64,000 bases of DNA from Streptomyces sp. SAT1 (GCF_001654495.1 NZ_CP015849.1:1075001-1139000), one strand, 5' to 3'; shown: positions 51,698 through 60,912, numbered from the stretch's first letter. The notes: generated by a model not told the origin, from the sequence alone. Numbers and translations are program-made.

Positions 51698-52654
51698 TCA
51701 GGGGGAGGTCGGCACCGGCAGGCCGCAGGCCCGCCGCGCCCGGGACAACTGCTCCACGGGGTCGCCGAAGACGCACCACGGCATCCGGGATGCGTAGGGG
51801 CCCATGGCGGTGAGCACCGCACGGGCCTCGAACTCGCAGCCGGCCAGGACCAGCGCATGCGCCAGATAGGCCAGGTCCAGCACCGGTGTGAACCGGTAAC
51901 CGGCCACCGCGGGCAGCCAGTTCCGGTAGATCGCCAGCGCGGCGGAGCGCCACTGCGGCTGCTCCCAGACCCGGTCGGCGAGCAGTTGCGAGGGGTCGTA
52001 GCTCTCCACCAGCGCGACCAGCGGCAGCAGCCGCAGCGCCGAGTCGGCGGGCGCGCGCTGGCTCAGGAAGGCGGCCACGTCCCAGGCCGCGTTGACCGAG
52101 CCGCCGTGCCGGGTGAAGAAGAAGGCCAGAAATCGGTGGTGCGCCTCGCGGTGCCAGGGGTCCAGGGAGAGGATGTGCGCGAACAGCCGCCAGGGTCCGG
52201 GCGGAGCCGTCAGCAGGCCCTGCGGCGCGGGGTCGCGCAGCCGGTGCAGCCGGGCCATGGCCAGCTTGGCCGCATAGGGCGTGGGGTCGGCCGGGTCCAC
52301 CGCCGAGGCCCGGTCGCAGGCCGACAGCGCTATCCGCTCCAGCGCGGCGGCCCGCTCGTCGCGGGCGTCGGCCGCGCGCAGCGCCCGGTGCACCGCCACC
52401 CGCGCCCAGACCAGGGCGGATTCGGGGCCGGGTTCCTCGGCCAGCCAGCGTTCGGCGAGATCGGAGTCGGCGGCCTCCGAGGCCAGCACCAGGGAGCGGT
52501 GCGCCCGCAGCCCGAAGTCGGCGCGTGTCTCGGCGAGAGCCGTACGGGCACTCGCCCAGCGGCCGGCCCGGATGTCCACGCACACACTCGCGAGTACGCG
52601 GTCGTCCGCCGCCGGGTGCCAGACGTACTGCCCGTCGAATAACCCAGCGGTCAT
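51698..52654 (-). CDS. Conserved hypothetical protein, TPR-like
   Basis: A 318-residue soluble protein of helical repeats (ARTALAETRADFGLRAHRSLVLASEAADSDLAERWLAEEPGPESALVWARVAVHRALRAADARDERAAALERIALSACDRASAVDPADPTPYAAKLAMARLHRL), probably degenerate TPRs. The conserved LDPWHREAHHRFLAFFFTRHGGS segment resembles a family common in Streptomyces of unknown role. AGGGGGAAG precedes the ATG directly. It is followed by the permease gene. Confidence 0.82.
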   Translation of the reverse strand: MTAGLFDGQYVWHPAADDRVLASVCVDIRAGRWASARTALAETRADFGLRAHRSLVLASEAADSDLAERWLAEEPGPESALVWARVAVHRALRAADARDERAAALERIALSACDRASAVDPADPTPYAAKLAMARLHRLRDPAPQGLLTAPPGPWRLFAHILSLDPWHREAHHRFLAFFFTRHGGSVNAAWDVAAFLSQRAPADSALRLLPLVALVESYDPSQLLADRVWEQPQWRSAALAIYRNWLPAVAGYRFTPVLDLAYLAHALVLAGCEFEARAVLTAMGPYASRMPWCVFGDPVEQLSRARRACGLPVPTSP

Positions 52655-52927
52655 CTTCCCCCTGCCGTTCCCGCACGATGCCTCACGGTGCGCTCACGGC
52701 ACTTTACTCAGCACGAGGCACAACCGGAACGCGATTCTCGACATGTTCGTCCCGTGATTGCCGGTGCGGCGAGGGGGACTTGAGGGTGTTCCGACGCGCG
52801 TTCCCCGAATGTGCGCGCGGCGGTGTCGCGCACGTCCGGTATGACCGGTCACTAGAATGTTCCCGGTAAATATGCCATCACGTCGGTACCCGCCCCTCCG
52901 CCCGCACCGCTCCCCCCGGGAACAGCC

Positions 52928-53551
52928 ATTCACTCCCTCGCCGCCCGGCTGCGCCGCCTCCCCCCGTCCTGCGGCCCCGTCCGCCTGATCGGCGTCGACG
53001 GGCACGCCGGGTCGGGGAAGTCCACCTTCGCCGCCCGGCTGGCCGCGGCGCTCGGCGGTGCGCCGGTCCTGCACCTGGACGACGTCGCGAGCCACGCGGA
53101 GCTGTTCGGGTGGGACGCGCGGCTGCTGCGTGAGGTGATCGGTCCGCTCAGCCGGGGCGAGAACGCCCGCTACGCGCCCTACGACTGGCGGGCGCGGCGC
53201 TTCGGCCCCGCCTCGCGCACGCTGGCGCCCGCGCCGGTCGTCCTGGTCGAGGGGGTGGGCGCGGGCCGCCGGGCGCTGCGCCCGCATCTGGCCCGGCTGC
53301 TCTGGATGGACCTGCCGCGCGAGGAGTCCTGGGCCCGCGGCCGGGCCCGGGACGGCGCGGAGCAGCGGGAGTTCTGGTCCGGGTGGGTCGAGGCGGAGCG
53401 CCGGCACTTCGCCGCCGACCCCTCCCGGCCCTTCGCGGATCTCCTGGTACGCCGGTCCGCCGAGGGGTACGAGGTACTGCCCGGCCCCGCGGGAGCGGCT
53501 GGTCCGGACCAAGTCGCTACGCAGGGTGAGGACCCGGAGGCAATGTGCTGA
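52928..53551 (+). CDS. P-loop uridine kinase-like protein, start codon uncertain
   Basis: About 207 residues with the Walker A loop GVDGHAGSGKSTF, the LHLDDVASHAELF segment, ENARYAPYDWRARRFG and VVLVEGVGAGRRALRP, all typical of actinobacterial uridine kinase-like proteins that phosphorylate nucleosides or related small molecules. The frame is open from 52856, but no ATG, GTG or TTG occurs in it before the P-loop; the first GTG is at 53135, beyond the active site. ATT 52928 (before IHSLAARL, with GGGA upstream) is given as a provisional start. ATG 52872 is in another frame and would join if the C6 tract at 52912-52917 had seven Cs. TAGAAT at 52853-52858 may be its promoter. Confidence 0.7.
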   Translation: MHSLAARLRRLPPSCGPVRLIGVDGHAGSGKSTFAARLAAALGGAPVLHLDDVASHAELFGWDARLLREVIGPLSRGENARYAPYDWRARRFGPASRTLAPAPVVLVEGVGAGRRALRPHLARLLWMDLPREESWARGRARDGAEQREFWSGWVEAERRHFAADPSRPFADLLVRRSAEGYEVLPGPAGAAGPDQVATQGEDPEAMC

Positions 53552-53600
53552 ACTTGTGAAGGCACCTGTGGAGGAACTTGGTCCAGTGTCCCAACTTCGC

Positions 53601-53630
53601 TTGACCGGGGGCCCGTACAGGTCTTACGTT
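53601..53630 (+). promoter_or_regulatory. Promoter of the putative small RNA
   Basis: TTGACC (53601-53606), an 18-base spacer and TACGTT (53625-53630) form a good vegetative promoter pointing into the two-hairpin element that follows. CAACTT/GAACTT words are repeated just upstream. Confidence 0.6.
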
Positions 53631-53635
53631 CTCAA

Positions 53636-53706
53636 TGTGCGGTCATCGAAGACCGCCCACTGACGCGAAGCCCCCGGTTGTTCCCCCGTGACCGGGGGCT
53701 TCGTTC
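53636..53706 (+). ncRNA. Putative small RNA of about 70 nt
   Basis: A promoter ends at 53630. The predicted transcript starts near 53636, folds a first hairpin (GCGGTC 53639-53644 with GACCGC 53651-53656) and ends in a strong terminator with 13-bp perfect arms (53666-53678 and 53691-53703) followed by TTCTG. It lies 85 bp after a kinase gene and more than 360 bp before the AAA ATPase gene, and no ORF fits inside. It may be a free-standing small RNA or an attenuated leader. Confidence 0.55.
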
Positions 53707-54069
53707 TGCCCGGACACCGCTATCCGGACGCCGGACGGCTCCATTCGGTCACCCACGGTCACTAAATCGGATGTACTGTCTCCGCTCCCTTTCCGCTCCC
53801 GCCCCGCGCCCGCCCCGCACCCGTCCCGCGCCCCTCCTGCTCCGGTCCCGCTCCCGCTCTTCTCGCGGTCCGCTCCTCCCGCGCCGAACGGGGTGCACCG
53901 CACCCTTCGGCGGGCGACGGCCCCGCAGGTACGATGCCCTCGGTGCGGCCTTCGAACGACTGCTTCGCGCACCTGCAACTCCGGTCCGCGGCACAGCGGT
54001 TCGACCAAGGCGGCCACCGGGCGACCGTCCGGCGGCCAACCTACGGGGGCACGGTCTGTGGGGGACGTG

Positions 54070-55938
54070 ATGGACTTCGGCACGCAGGGCCCCGAGGCCC
54101 CGGCCGACCTCGCCTGGCTGCGGGGCGTGGACGCCTACACCATGGGCGCCTATCCGCAGGCCGAGGAGGAGTTCCGGGCCGCGGTGGAGATGGATCCGGC
54201 GATGGCGGACGGCTGGCTGGGACTGCACGCGCTGCGCGTCGACACGACGACCGCGCTGCTGCGGATGTTCCGCCACCGCGACCGCTTCGGCGAGCAGCGC
54301 ACCCGGCACCGCCGCACCCTCAACTCCTGGTACTGGCTCGGCTGGTGGGTGCAGCCGGTGCTGGAGAGCCCCCGCGATCTGCTGCTCGCGCACGCCTCGC
54401 ACTGGCTGGACGGCCGCCATGTGCCCGAGCTGGACCGGGCGCTGGCCGGGCTGCCGCCGGTGGACACCGACGCCCAGGTCCGGTTCCTGCACGCCTGCCG
54501 GGCCTATCTGGTCAAGGACTGGGAGCAGCTCGTACGGCACACCGACCCGCTGGTCGACGACGCGATGCTCGGCATAGAGGCCGGGCTGTTCGGCGGCATG
54601 GCCCGGGTCAGGCTGGAGATGTACGGACAGGCCGAGCCGCTGCTGTCGGCCGCGCTGATGCGGTGCCGCAGCGAGCAGCCGCAGCGCAAGGAGCTGCGCT
54701 ACTGGCTGGCGCGGGCGCACGAGGGCACCGGCCGCAGCGCCGCAGCGCTCCCCCTGTACCGGGCGGTGCACCGGGTCGACCCCGCCTTCATGGACACCTC
54801 GGCACGGCTCGCCGCCATCGCCGAGGGCGACGGCTACGACGACGAGGCCGCCGACTTCGCCGCGGTCACCCTCGCCGGGGCCGGCCAGGACAGCGTGGAC
54901 GGCCCCGACGTGCTGGACCCGCTGTTCGGCACCGAGGGCCGGGACCTGCGCCTGGACGAACCCGATCCGCCCGCCGCCGGACCGTTCCCGCCGCCGGCCG
55001 GACCCGCGGTGCGCGAGCGCGGCACGGGCGCGGGCGGTCCGCTGCCCAGCGGTCCCACCGACCCCGCGTTACTTGAGCAGGCGCTCGCCGAGCTGGAGCG
55101 CATGGTGGGGCTTGAGCCGGTGAAACGCCAGGTCAAGGCGTTGTCGGCACAGTTGAACATGGCCCGGCTGCGCGCCGGGCAGGGGCTGCCCGTACAGCCG
55201 CCGAAACGACACTTCGTCTTCTCCGGCCCCTCCGGCACCGGCAAGACCACCGTCGCCCGGATCCTCGGCCGCGTCTTCTACGCGCTCGGCCTGCTCGGCG
55301 GCGACCATCTGGTGGAGGCCCAGCGCGCCGACCTGGTCGGGGAGTATCTGGGCCAGACCGCCGTCAAGGCCAACGAGCTGATCGACTCCGCGATCGGCGG
55401 GGTGCTCTTCGTGGACGAGGCGTACTCGCTGTCCAACTCGGGGTACGGCAAGGGAGACGCGTACGGCGACGAGGCCCTCCAGGTGCTGCTGAAGCGGGCC
55501 GAGGACAACCGGGACCACCTGGTGGTGATCCTCGCCGGCTATCCCGAGGGCATGGACCGCCTGCTGGCCGCCAACCCCGGTCTCTCGTCCCGCTTCACCA
55601 GCCGCGTGGACTTCCCCTCGTACCGTCCCGGCGAACTCACCGAGATAGGCAAGGTGCTGGCCGCGGAGAACGGCGACCAGTGGGACGAGGAGGCGCTGGA
55701 CGAGCTGGGCTCCATCGCCGCGCACGTGGTCGACCAGGGCTGGATCGACGAACTCGGCAACGGCCGGTTCCTGCGCACCCTGTACGAGAAGAGCTGCGCC
55801 TACCGCGACCTGCGCCTGTCCGGCTATCCCGGCACCCTGACCCGCGACGATCTGGCGACCCTGCGGCTGCCGGACCTGATGCAGGCGTACGGCGAGGTGC
55901 TGTCGGGCCGGGGCCCGCAGGATCCGTCGGCCCTGTGA
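54070..55938 (+). CDS. EccA-like AAA ATPase with N-terminal TPR domain
   Basis: A protein of about 622 residues. The N-terminal half is TPR-like (AYTMGAYPQAEEEFRAAVEMDPAMADGWLGLHALRVD and on to about residue 290). A disordered linker (to about 335) leads to a CbxX/CfxQ/SpoVK-type AAA domain with Walker A FSGPSGTGKTT, Walker B GGVLFVDEAYSL and SRFTSRVDFPSY. This is the layout of EccA of type VII secretion systems. No other ESX genes are nearby, so the role is open. ATG 54070 has GGGGGA four bases upstream; GTG 54058 and 54067 are alternatives. Confidence 0.88.
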   Translation: MDFGTQGPEAPADLAWLRGVDAYTMGAYPQAEEEFRAAVEMDPAMADGWLGLHALRVDTTTALLRMFRHRDRFGEQRTRHRRTLNSWYWLGWWVQPVLESPRDLLLAHASHWLDGRHVPELDRALAGLPPVDTDAQVRFLHACRAYLVKDWEQLVRHTDPLVDDAMLGIEAGLFGGMARVRLEMYGQAEPLLSAALMRCRSEQPQRKELRYWLARAHEGTGRSAAALPLYRAVHRVDPAFMDTSARLAAIAEGDGYDDEAADFAAVTLAGAGQDSVDGPDVLDPLFGTEGRDLRLDEPDPPAAGPFPPPAGPAVRERGTGAGGPLPSGPTDPALLEQALAELERMVGLEPVKRQVKALSAQLNMARLRAGQGLPVQPPKRHFVFSGPSGTGKTTVARILGRVFYALGLLGGDHLVEAQRADLVGEYLGQTAVKANELIDSAIGGVLFVDEAYSLSNSGYGKGDAYGDEALQVLLKRAEDNRDHLVVILAGYPEGMDRLLAANPGLSSRFTSRVDFPSYRPGELTEIGKVLAAENGDQWDEEALDELGSIAAHVVDQGWIDELGNGRFLRTLYEKSCAYRDLRLSGYPGTLTRDDLATLRLPDLMQAYGEVLSGRGPQDPSAL

Positions 55939-56005
55939 CGGCGCCCGCGGCCCGTCGCGCGGCCCCGCGGTCCTGACGGACGAGGGCCCGGCCGGGCCGG
56001 GACGT

Positions 56006-56041
56006 GCCCGAGCCCGCGGCCGGGCGGCCGCGGGCTCGGGC
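56006..56041. terminator. Bidirectional terminator after the AAA ATPase gene
   Basis: Sixteen-base arms, GCCCGAGCCCGCGGCC and its complement, enclose a GGGC loop. It lies between convergent genes, 15 bases from the stop of the minus-strand gene. Confidence 0.85.
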
Positions 56042-56056
56042 GGGTGGGCGTCCGGC

Positions 56057-57136
56057 TCAGGTGGCGAGAGCCTGTTCACCGCTGGGGCGGGGTTCGGTGA
56101 GGCGGATCTCCGGGGCCGCGCGGTGGGCGGGGTCGCGGACCTCGCCGACGAGCAGTTCCAGGACGTCCTCCAGCGCGACCACGCCGAGCACCCTGCCGGA
56201 GGCGTCCGCCACCTGGGCGAGATGGGTGGCGGCGCGGCGCATCACGGTCAGCGCGTCGTCGAGCGGCAGCTCGGACCTCAGCGTCGTCATCGGGCGCCAT
56301 ATCCGCTGCGGGACGGCCCGGTCGGAGTCCTCCAGGTCGAGGACGTCCTTGACGTGCAGATACCCCATGAAGGCGCCGTTGCCCGCGGCGACCGGGAAAC
56401 GCGAGTACCCGGTGCGGGCGGTGAGCGCGACGATCTCGCCGGGGGTGACCGACGGGCTGACCGTCACCAGGGCGTCGCGGCGCAGCAGCACGTCCAGGAC
56501 CGGCCGGGAGCCCAGCTCCAGCGCGTCCTCCAGGCGCTCCTGCTCCTCGGGGCCGAGGAGCCCGGCCTGCCCGGAGTCCTCCACCAGCCGGTTGAGCTGT
56601 TCGCTGGTGAAGACGGCCTCGACCTCGTCCTTGGGCTCGACCCGGAAGAGCCGCAGGATGCCCTGGGCGCAGGCGCCGAGCGCGACGGTGACGGGCTTGC
56701 AGACGCGGGCGAAGGCGACCAGGCCGGGGCCGAGCCACAGCGCGGCCTTCTCCGGGGCGGCCATCGCCAGGTTCTTCGGCACCATCTCGCCGATGACCAG
56801 GTGGAAGAAGACCACGGCGGCCAGCGCGATGACATAGCCCAGCGGGTGCACCACGCCGTGCGGCAGATGCATCCAGGTGAAGACCGGCTCCAGCAGCTTC
56901 GCCACCGTGGGTTCGGCGACGGCGCCCAGGGTCAGCGAGCAGACGGTGATGCCGAACTGGGCGGCGGCCATCATCTGCGGCAGCCGCTCCAGGCCGTGCA
57001 GGACCTGGCGGGCGCGGGCGGTGCCGAGCGGCTCGATCTGACTGCGGCGCACGGAGACGAGCGCGAACTCGGCGCCGACGAAGAAGCCGTTGGCCAGTAC
57101 CAGCAGGGCGGCCAGGACCAGTTGGAGCACGCTCAT
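56057..57136 (-). CDS. CNNM/HlyC-CorC family protein (DUF21 plus CBS), shorter paralogue
   Basis: A 359-residue inner-membrane protein. The DUF21 part (residues about 1-170) has three to four helices, starting LQLVLAALLVLANGFFVGAEFALVSVRRS and including VIALAAVVFFHLVIGEMVPKNLAM. A CBS pair follows (about 200-335). It lacks the C-terminal CorC_HlyC domain. Relatives take part in magnesium or cobalt homeostasis. The start overlaps the stop of the upstream paralogue (ATGA), so the two are co-translated and may form a hetero-dimer. Confidence 0.92.
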   Translation of the reverse strand: MSVLQLVLAALLVLANGFFVGAEFALVSVRRSQIEPLGTARARQVLHGLERLPQMMAAAQFGITVCSLTLGAVAEPTVAKLLEPVFTWMHLPHGVVHPLGYVIALAAVVFFHLVIGEMVPKNLAMAAPEKAALWLGPGLVAFARVCKPVTVALGACAQGILRLFRVEPKDEVEAVFTSEQLNRLVEDSGQAGLLGPEEQERLEDALELGSRPVLDVLLRRDALVTVSPSVTPGEIVALTARTGYSRFPVAAGNGAFMGYLHVKDVLDLEDSDRAVPQRIWRPMTTLRSELPLDDALTVMRRAATHLAQVADASGRVLGVVALEDVLELLVGEVRDPAHRAAPEIRLTEPRPSGEQALAT

Positions 57137-58479
57137 CGGGCGGCCTCCGTGACGGCCTCGGCGGTGTCGGCCGCGGTGGCCGTGCGGACCAGGCGGACCC
57201 GTTCGGCGCGGTAGTGGCCGACCTGGCGCACGGACAGCCGCCAGCCCGGCAGTTCGGCCCGGTCGCCGGGGGCCGGGATGCGGCCGAGCAGATCGGCGAC
57301 CAGCCCGGCGACGGTCTCGTACGGGCCCTCGGGCGCGTCCAGGCCGATGCGGCGGAGCAGGTCGACCCGGCAGCCGCCGTCGGCGTCCCAGGCGGGCCGG
57401 CCGTCCTCCGGCGGTACCGGGGCGAGTTCGGGCACGTCCTTGGCGTCGTGCTCGTCGCGGACCTCGCCGACGAGTTCCTCGACGATGTCCTCCAGGGTGA
57501 CGACGCCCGCGGTACCGCCGTACTCGTCGACGACGACCGCGATGGGCTGCTCGCTGCGCAGCTGCGCCAGCAGCGGCTGCACCGGCAGGGTCTCGGGGAC
57601 CAGCAGCGCGGGCCGGGCGATACGGCCGACCGGGGTGCGCAGCCGCTCGTGCGCCGGGACGGCGAGGGCGTCCTTGAGATGGGCCATGCCGACCACCTCG
57701 TCGATCTTCTCCTGGTAGACGGGGAAGCGGGACAGCCCGGTGGCCCGGGTGAGGTTGACCACGTCCTCGGCGGTCGCGGAGAACTGGAGGGCGCTGACCT
57801 TCACGCGCGGCGTCATCACGTGCTGCGCGGTCAGCTCGCCCAGGGACAGGGTGCGGACGAACAGGTCGGCCGTGTCCTGCTCCAGGGCGCCGGCCTGGGC
57901 CGAGTGCCGGGCCAGCGAGACCAGCTCGCCGGGGGTGCGGGCGGAGGCCAGCTCGTCGGCGGGCTCCACGCCCAGGGCCCGTACCAGCCGGTTGGCGACG
58001 GTGTTCAGCGCGGCGATCACCGGGCGGAACAGCCGCGAGAAGTGGCGCTGCGGGCCCGCGACGAACCGCGCGACCTGCAACGGCCGGGAGACCGCCCAGT
58101 TCTTGGGGACCAGCTCGCCGATCACCATCTGGAGGGCGGAGGCGAGCAGCATGCCGACGACCACGGCGACACCGGAGACGGCGCCCGCGGGCAGGCCGGT
58201 CGCGGTGATGGGGCCGTGCAGCAGCTCGGCCAGCGCCGGTTCGGCGAGCATGCCGACGACGAGGGAGGTGATGGTGATGCCGAGCTGGGTGCCGGAGAGC
58301 TGGAAGGACAGCTCGCCCAGCGACTCGACGACCGTACGGGCGCGTCGGTCGCCGTCGGCCGCGGCCTTCTCGGCGTCCGGGCGCTCGACCGTCACCAGGC
58401 CGAACTCCGCCGCGACGAAGAAGCCGTTGGCGAGGATCAGCAGGAGGGCCGCTCCGAGGAGCAGCAGGGGGAGGGTCAT
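57133..58479 (-). CDS. CNNM/HlyC-CorC family protein (DUF21, CBS, CorC_HlyC)
   Basis: A 448-residue membrane protein with a DUF21 domain (residues about 1-190: LLLLGAALLLILANGFFVAAEFGLVTVERPDAEK, LQMVIGELVPKNWAVS), a CBS pair (about 210-335, with VVVDEYGGTAGVVTLEDIVEELVGEVRDE) and a C-terminal CorC_HlyC domain (about 350-430: DLLRRIGLDAPEGPYETVAGLVADLLGRIPAPGD). It is the full-length member of a tandem pair and probably regulates or carries divalent cations. It is first in its two-gene operon. Confidence 0.93.
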   Translation of the reverse strand: MTLPLLLLGAALLLILANGFFVAAEFGLVTVERPDAEKAAADGDRRARTVVESLGELSFQLSGTQLGITITSLVVGMLAEPALAELLHGPITATGLPAGAVSGVAVVVGMLLASALQMVIGELVPKNWAVSRPLQVARFVAGPQRHFSRLFRPVIAALNTVANRLVRALGVEPADELASARTPGELVSLARHSAQAGALEQDTADLFVRTLSLGELTAQHVMTPRVKVSALQFSATAEDVVNLTRATGLSRFPVYQEKIDEVVGMAHLKDALAVPAHERLRTPVGRIARPALLVPETLPVQPLLAQLRSEQPIAVVVDEYGGTAGVVTLEDIVEELVGEVRDEHDAKDVPELAPVPPEDGRPAWDADGGCRVDLLRRIGLDAPEGPYETVAGLVADLLGRIPAPGDRAELPGWRLSVRQVGHYRAERVRLVRTATAADTAEAVTEAAR

Positions 58480-58746
58480 GATGCCGCCGCCTGAGTGCGC
58501 GGGCGGACCGCTCGGTCGCGGTGCGCGCTATGTCGGCAGGGGGCGGCGCAGGTACTGCAGGACGATCCGTCCATCGCCGGAGGGAGTCACTCCTCGGGTA
58601 GCAGGAACCCCTGGCACCGGGCGGCGCTCAGGGGCGGGGACGCAGCGACACGTCTCCGCCCACCAGATTAATCAAGTCCGGGCCGGATGCGTCAGGGCGG
58701 AGGACCCCGAGCCGCCCCCGAGGTTCACCCCGGAGGCGGGTGCGGG

Positions 58747-59208
58747 TCACGCGCCGCGGGTCTGCTCCGGGTCCGCGGTGGCGTGCGACTCGACGAGGGC
58801 ACGCAGCGCGCGGGCGTCGGCGATGGCCCGCTGCCTTGCGATTCCGGGCTGGATGCCCAGTACGGGCAGGCTGGTGCCGTCGCTCAGGTTGAGGAACACC
58901 CAGGGGTCGCCGGGCCGCAGATTCACCTGGAGGACCTGCGGCCACTCCAGATGACGCCGGGATGCGATGTTCACCACAGTGACGCCGGAGTCGTCGGCGA
59001 CCACCTTCGGCCGGGCCAGCAGCGCCAGCACGCCGGCCAGCAGGGCGCCGGTGAAGACGAAGCTGATGCGTTCGCCCGGGGTGAGCTGTTCCAGCAGGAC
59101 GGCCACGGCCGCGATCACGACGAAGATCGCGGCCCCCGCGGAGAGCAGCACCGCGCGGGTGTGCCCCGGCCGGAAGGTGACGGGAAGGGCGGGCGGCAGG
59201 TCGGACAT
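58747..59208 (-). CDS. PH-domain membrane protein, last gene of the rib-his operon
   Basis: A 153-residue protein with two adjacent helices (residues about 18-66: AVLLSAGAAIFVVIAAVAVLLEQL and ISFVFTGALLAGVLALLA) and a C-terminal bacterial PH-like domain (PKVVADDSGVTVVNIASRRHLEWPQVLQVNLRPGDPWVFLNLSDGTSLPVLGI). Function unknown; the PH domain may contact membrane proteins or lipids. It starts 13 bp after the hisG stop and therefore belongs to the same transcript. Confidence 0.85.
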   Translation of the reverse strand: MSDLPPALPVTFRPGHTRAVLLSAGAAIFVVIAAVAVLLEQLTPGERISFVFTGALLAGVLALLARPKVVADDSGVTVVNIASRRHLEWPQVLQVNLRPGDPWVFLNLSDGTSLPVLGIQPGIARQRAIADARALRALVESHATADPEQTRGA

Positions 59209-59221
59209 CGGTCGGTCGTCC

Positions 59222-60070
59222 TCAGAGGCGGCAGGCGTGGATGGCCGTGGTCAGGATGGCGCGGGCGCCGATCGCGTACAGGTCGTCCATGATCCGCTGG
59301 GCGTCCTTGGCCGGGACCATGGCGCGCACGGCGACCCAGCCCTCGTTGTGCAGCGGGGAGACGGTCGGGGACTCCAGGCCGGGGGTGAGCGCCACGGCCT
59401 TCTCCAGCTGCTCGACCCGGCAGTCGTAGTCCATCATCACGTACGTCCGGGCGACCAGGACGCCCTGGAGGCGGCGCAGGAACTGCTGGACCTTGGGGTC
59501 CTCGGTGTCGGCGCCGGTGCGCCGGATGACGACGGCCTCGGACTTCATGATCGGCTCGCCGAAGACCTCAAGGCCCGCGTTGCGCAGGGAGGTGCCGGTC
59601 TCGACGACGTCGGCGATCACCTCGGCGACACCCAGTTCGATGGCGGTCTCCACGGCGCCGTCGAGGTGGACGACGGAGGCGTCGATGCCGTGCTCGGCGA
59701 GGTGTCCGGCGACGATGCCCTCGTAGGAGGTGGCGACCGTACGGCCCTTCAGGTCCCGCGCGCTCTCGGCCGTGCCCGGCTTGGCGGCGAAGCGGAAGGT
59801 GGAGCGGGCGAAGCCGAGCGGGAGGATCTCCTCGGCGTCGGCACCGGAGTCCACGAGCAGGTCGCGGCCGGTGATGCCGATGTCCAGCCGGCCGGAGGAG
59901 ACGTAGATCGCGATGTCGCGGGGGCGGAGGTAGAAGAACTCCACCTCGTTGACCGGGTCGACGATGCGCAGTTCCTTGGACTCGCGGCGCTGCTGGTAGC
60001 CGGCCTCATGCAGCATGTCCGCCGCAGGGCCGGAGAGTGAACCCTTGTTGGGGACGGCGATGCGCAGCAT
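59222..60070 (-). CDS. hisG: ATP phosphoribosyltransferase, long form
   Basis: A 282-residue HisG that catalyses the first step of histidine synthesis, joining ATP and PRPP. The catalytic domains start LRIAVPNKGSLSGPA and include DIGITGRDLLVDSG and the PRPP-binding region ELGVAEVIADVVETGTSLRNAGL. The C-terminal regulatory domain (about 210-282, VMMDYDCRVEQLEKAVAL to ARAILTTAIHACRL) marks the long, histidine-inhibited form that needs no HisZ. It follows hisE by 49 bp in the rib-his operon. Confidence 0.97.
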   Translation of the reverse strand: MLRIAVPNKGSLSGPAADMLHEAGYQQRRESKELRIVDPVNEVEFFYLRPRDIAIYVSSGRLDIGITGRDLLVDSGADAEEILPLGFARSTFRFAAKPGTAESARDLKGRTVATSYEGIVAGHLAEHGIDASVVHLDGAVETAIELGVAEVIADVVETGTSLRNAGLEVFGEPIMKSEAVVIRRTGADTEDPKVQQFLRRLQGVLVARTYVMMDYDCRVEQLEKAVALTPGLESPTVSPLHNEGWVAVRAMVPAKDAQRIMDDLYAIGARAILTTAIHACRL

Positions 60071-60119
60071 GAGGTCGGCTTCCTTCGCGTGAGGGGATGT
60101 GCGGGCGGAGTGCGGTGAC

Positions 60120-60392
60120 TTACAGGTGGGCGTAGACGTCGTCCAGGGAGATGCCGCGGGCGACCATCATCACCTGGACGTGGTACAGCAGCTGCGAGAT
60201 CTCCTCGGCGGCGGCCTCCTTGCCCTCGTGCTCGGCGGCCATCCAGACCTCTGCGGCCTCCTCGACGACCTTCTTGCCGATGGCATGGACCCCCTTGCCG
60301 ACCAGTTCGGCGGTGCGGGAGGTGGCGGGGTCGCCGTGGGCGGCCTTCTGCTGGAGCTCGGTGAACAGCTCCTCGAACGTCTTCTTGGACAT
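60120..60392 (-). CDS. hisE: Phosphoribosyl-ATP pyrophosphatase
   Basis: A 90-residue all-helical MazG-fold enzyme that removes pyrophosphate from phosphoribosyl-ATP, the second histidine step. The metal-binding [41 protein letters not shown] segment is complete. It is a stand-alone HisE, separate from HisI. It lies 34 bp after ribH and immediately before hisG. Confidence 0.96.
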   Translation of the reverse strand: MSKKTFEELFTELQQKAAHGDPATSRTAELVGKGVHAIGKKVVEEAAEVWMAAEHEGKEAAAEEISQLLYHVQVMMVARGISLDDVYAHL

Positions 60393-60426
60393 GGTGCTGC
60401 TTACCCTACGCGCTCCGGCCCCCTGG

Positions 60427-60912
60427 TCACCGCCAGGGTTCGGATACTGAACGCAGCGTGGCGGCGGTCGCCACCGCCGCGGTCACCGCCTCGTGCCCCT
60501 TGTCCTCGCGGGAGCCCTCCAGACCGGCCCGGTCCAGCGCCTGTTCCTCGTCGTCACAGGTGAGCACGCCGAAGCCGATGGGCACGCCGGTGTCCACGGA
60601 GACCTGCGTCAGCCCCTGGGTGACGCCCTGGCAGACGTAGTCGAAGTGCGGGGTGCCGCCGCGGATGACGACACCGAGGGCGACGACCGCGTCGTAGCCG
60701 CGTCCGGCGAGCACCTTGGCCACCACCGGGAGTTCGAAGCTGCCGGGGACCCGGAGCAGCGTGGGCTCGTCGATCCCCAGCTCGTGCAGCGCGCGCAGGG
60801 CGCCGTCCACGAGTCCGTCCATCACCTTTTCGTGCCACTGCGCCGCGATGACGGCGACCCTGAGGTCGCCGCAGTTGCGGACGGACAGTTCCGGTGCACC
60901 CTTGCCGCTCAC
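60427..60912 (-). CDS. ribH: 6,7-dimethyl-8-ribityllumazine synthase
   Basis: A 161-residue lumazine synthase, the penultimate step of riboflavin synthesis, usually a 60-mer or pentamer. Present are [55 protein letters not shown] (catalytic His) and [22 protein letters not shown]. The GTG start has GGAGGAGA directly upstream. It follows ribBA by 57 bp. Confidence 0.97.
   Translation of the reverse strand: MSGKGAPELSVRNCGDLRVAVIAAQWHEKVMDGLVDGALRALHELGIDEPTLLRVPGSFELPVVAKVLAGRGYDAVVALGVVIRGGTPHFDYVCQGVTQGLTQVSVDTGVPIGFGVLTCDDEEQALDRAGLEGSREDKGHEAVTAAVATAATLRSVSEPWR

Noticed and set aside
49261..51813. Plus-strand open frame of 850 codons over the permease and repeat region
   Set aside because: Antisense to the permease, which has clear membrane helices. 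No ribosome-binding site or domain.
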